NCBI GenBank assembly: GCA_026988245.1
Contig: JALSLR010000072.1
Span: 1 to 44,335, forward strand
Source of the DNA: Sulfurimonas sp.
Lineage (GTDB): Bacteria; Campylobacterota; Campylobacteria; Campylobacterales; Sulfurimonadaceae
DNA length: 44,335 nucleotides
Reading direction: 5' to 3'
In this document: positions 43,613 through 44,335 of the stretch, in pieces
Position numbering within the stretch: the stretch's first letter is position 1
How the letters are laid out: the number at the start of each line of letters is the position of its first letter
Translations under genes and position numbers: made by a program
The notes under the pieces: model-generated
The model's database searches: none
Seen by the model: only the letters and a program-made list of their open reading frames with translations
Told to the model about the DNA's origin: nothing

Positions 43613-44335
43613 TTGAAAATTAAAAAGTGTTTATTTCCCGCTGCTGGTTACGGTACAAGATTTCTACCAGCTACTAAAGCTACTCCAAAAGAGATGTTAC
43701 CAGTGTTAACTAAACCACTCATCCAGTATGGAGTAGAAGAAGCACTTGAAGCTGGCATAGAGACTATGGCTATAGTTACAGGTCGAGGTAAAAGGGCTAT
43801 AGAGGATCACTTTGACATAAGTTATGAGTTAGAACATCAGATAAAAGGTACTGCTAAAGAGTATTACTTGACTGAGATAAGAGATGTTATAACGAAGTGT
43901 ACATTTTCATATACTCGTCAAGTGGAAATGAAAGGTCTAGGTCACGCTATACTCTGCGGTGAAACCCTCATAGGCAACGAACCCTTTGCAGTTGTACTTG
44001 CAGATGACTTGTGTGATAACCCCGTCATTCCAAACTCCGATTTGGAATCTAATGGAGTCCTCGCTCAAATGATAGAAGTATATGAAAAGTACCAATGCTC
44101 TATAGTAGCAATAGAAGAAGTTCCAATGGAAGATACAAACAAATATGGTGTCATAGCAGGTAAAGAGATAGAAAGTGGAGTTTATCGTGTAAAAGACATG
44201 GTAGAAAAACCAGACCCAAAAGACGCACCAACAAACATGGCTATCATAGGACGCTACATCTTAACTCCAGACATTTTTGAAATCTTAAAAAGTACGAAGC
44301 CAGGAAAAGGTGGAGAGATACAGATAACCGATGCA
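43613..44335 (+). CDS. galU: UTP-glucose-1-phosphate uridylyltransferase, cut by window end
   Basis: The first 241 residues are present; the gene runs off the window. It makes UDP-glucose from UTP and glucose-1-phosphate. The nucleotide-binding signature AAGYGTRFLPATKATPKEML, then VTGRGKRAIEDHFD, GLGHAILCGE and VLADDL are typical. It starts with TTG, preceded by AGAGAG. A family-1 palindrome (44023-44051) has inserted just after the conserved LADDL and adds about nine residues (VIPNSDLES) in frame. The family is certain; the start is inferred from homology and ribosome-binding site. Confidence 0.92.
   Translation, partial: MKIKKCLFPAAGYGTRFLPATKATPKEMLPVLTKPLIQYGVEEALEAGIETMAIVTGRGKRAIEDHFDISYELEHQIKGTAKEYYLTEIRDVITKCTFSYTRQVEMKGLGHAILCGETLIGNEPFAVVLADDLCDNPVIPNSDLESNGVLAQMIEVYEKYQCSIVAIEEVPMEDTNKYGVIAGKEIESGVYRVKDMVEKPDPKDAPTNMAIIGRYILTPDIFEILKSTKPGKGGEIQITDA
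44023..44051 (+). repeat. Family-1 palindrome in galU
   Basis: Stem TTCCAAA/TTTGGAA with CTCCGA loop, almost identical to the copy at 41726-41754. Confidence 0.88.

Noticed and set aside
34191-44051. Sequencing errors or gene decay as the cause of odd segments in six genes
   Set aside because: All frames stay open and catalytic motifs before and after each segment are intact, and the segments match a recurrent palindrome, so insertion is the simpler reading.

Overview
The window looks like chromosome from a Campylobacterota (Epsilonproteobacteria) species, most likely Sulfurimonas-like. This is an inference from gene content, not a database match. It has low GC, a MutS7-type MutS-HNH fusion, an MqnE futalosine-pathway enzyme, a PglB/STT3 oligosaccharyltransferase, a secreted LigE-type ATP-dependent DNA ligase, a short ThiC, and promoters dominated by TATAAT -10 boxes.

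Layout. 1-590: a 5S rRNA (the tail of an rRNA operon), then a repeat-rich gene-free stretch. 594-5225 (minus): secreted EEP-family hydrolase, M3 oligopeptidase, and a PP2C phosphatase-kinase fusion. 5319-6515 (plus): RlmI-type 23S methyltransferase. 6519-13390 (minus): a type I secretion operon (OmpA lipoprotein-like/TSP3 protein, TolC-OmpA fusion, ABC exporter, adaptor, LuxR-type regulator) with no substrate gene in view. 13527-16574: MutS7. 16654-19644: Amt, PII (GlnK) and a second Amt. 19718-22420: ThiC and Mrp/ApbC. 22636-28929 (minus): haem-sensing diguanylate cyclase, GlmS, GlnD. 28966-36900: a SAM by-product module with an ABM-domain protein, LsrK, MtnK, MtnA, a class II aldolase-SDR fusion and MetK. 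37062-44335: MqnE, glycosyltransferase, PglB, LigE ligase, Pgi and the start of GalU, tightly packed and partly overlapping.

How genes work together. GlnD probably uridylylates the PII protein encoded next to the two Amt channels. MetK makes SAM. MtnK, MtnA and the aldolase can convert methylthioribose or 5-deoxyribose to dihydroxyacetone phosphate plus an aldehyde, and LsrK would phosphorylate the other SAM-cycle by-product, autoinducer-2. GlmS, Pgi, GalU, the glycosyltransferase and PglB point to sugar-nucleotide supply and protein glycosylation.

Two DNA-level systems overlay the genes. (1) The 9-mer GATGCTAAG occurs 30 times by hand count, about 100-fold more than base composition predicts, on both strands and in all four coding frames that avoid a stop. 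It behaves like a DNA uptake sequence, and a LigE ligase (a competence-associated family) is present. (2) A family of about 20 roughly 28-bp palindromes with constant ends and covarying stems has inserted between genes and, on the right side, in frame inside six proteins. They often occur as head-to-head pairs with a fixed polarity, and they are associated with 19- and 24-bp tandem arrays. A second palindrome family with covarying stems accompanies them.
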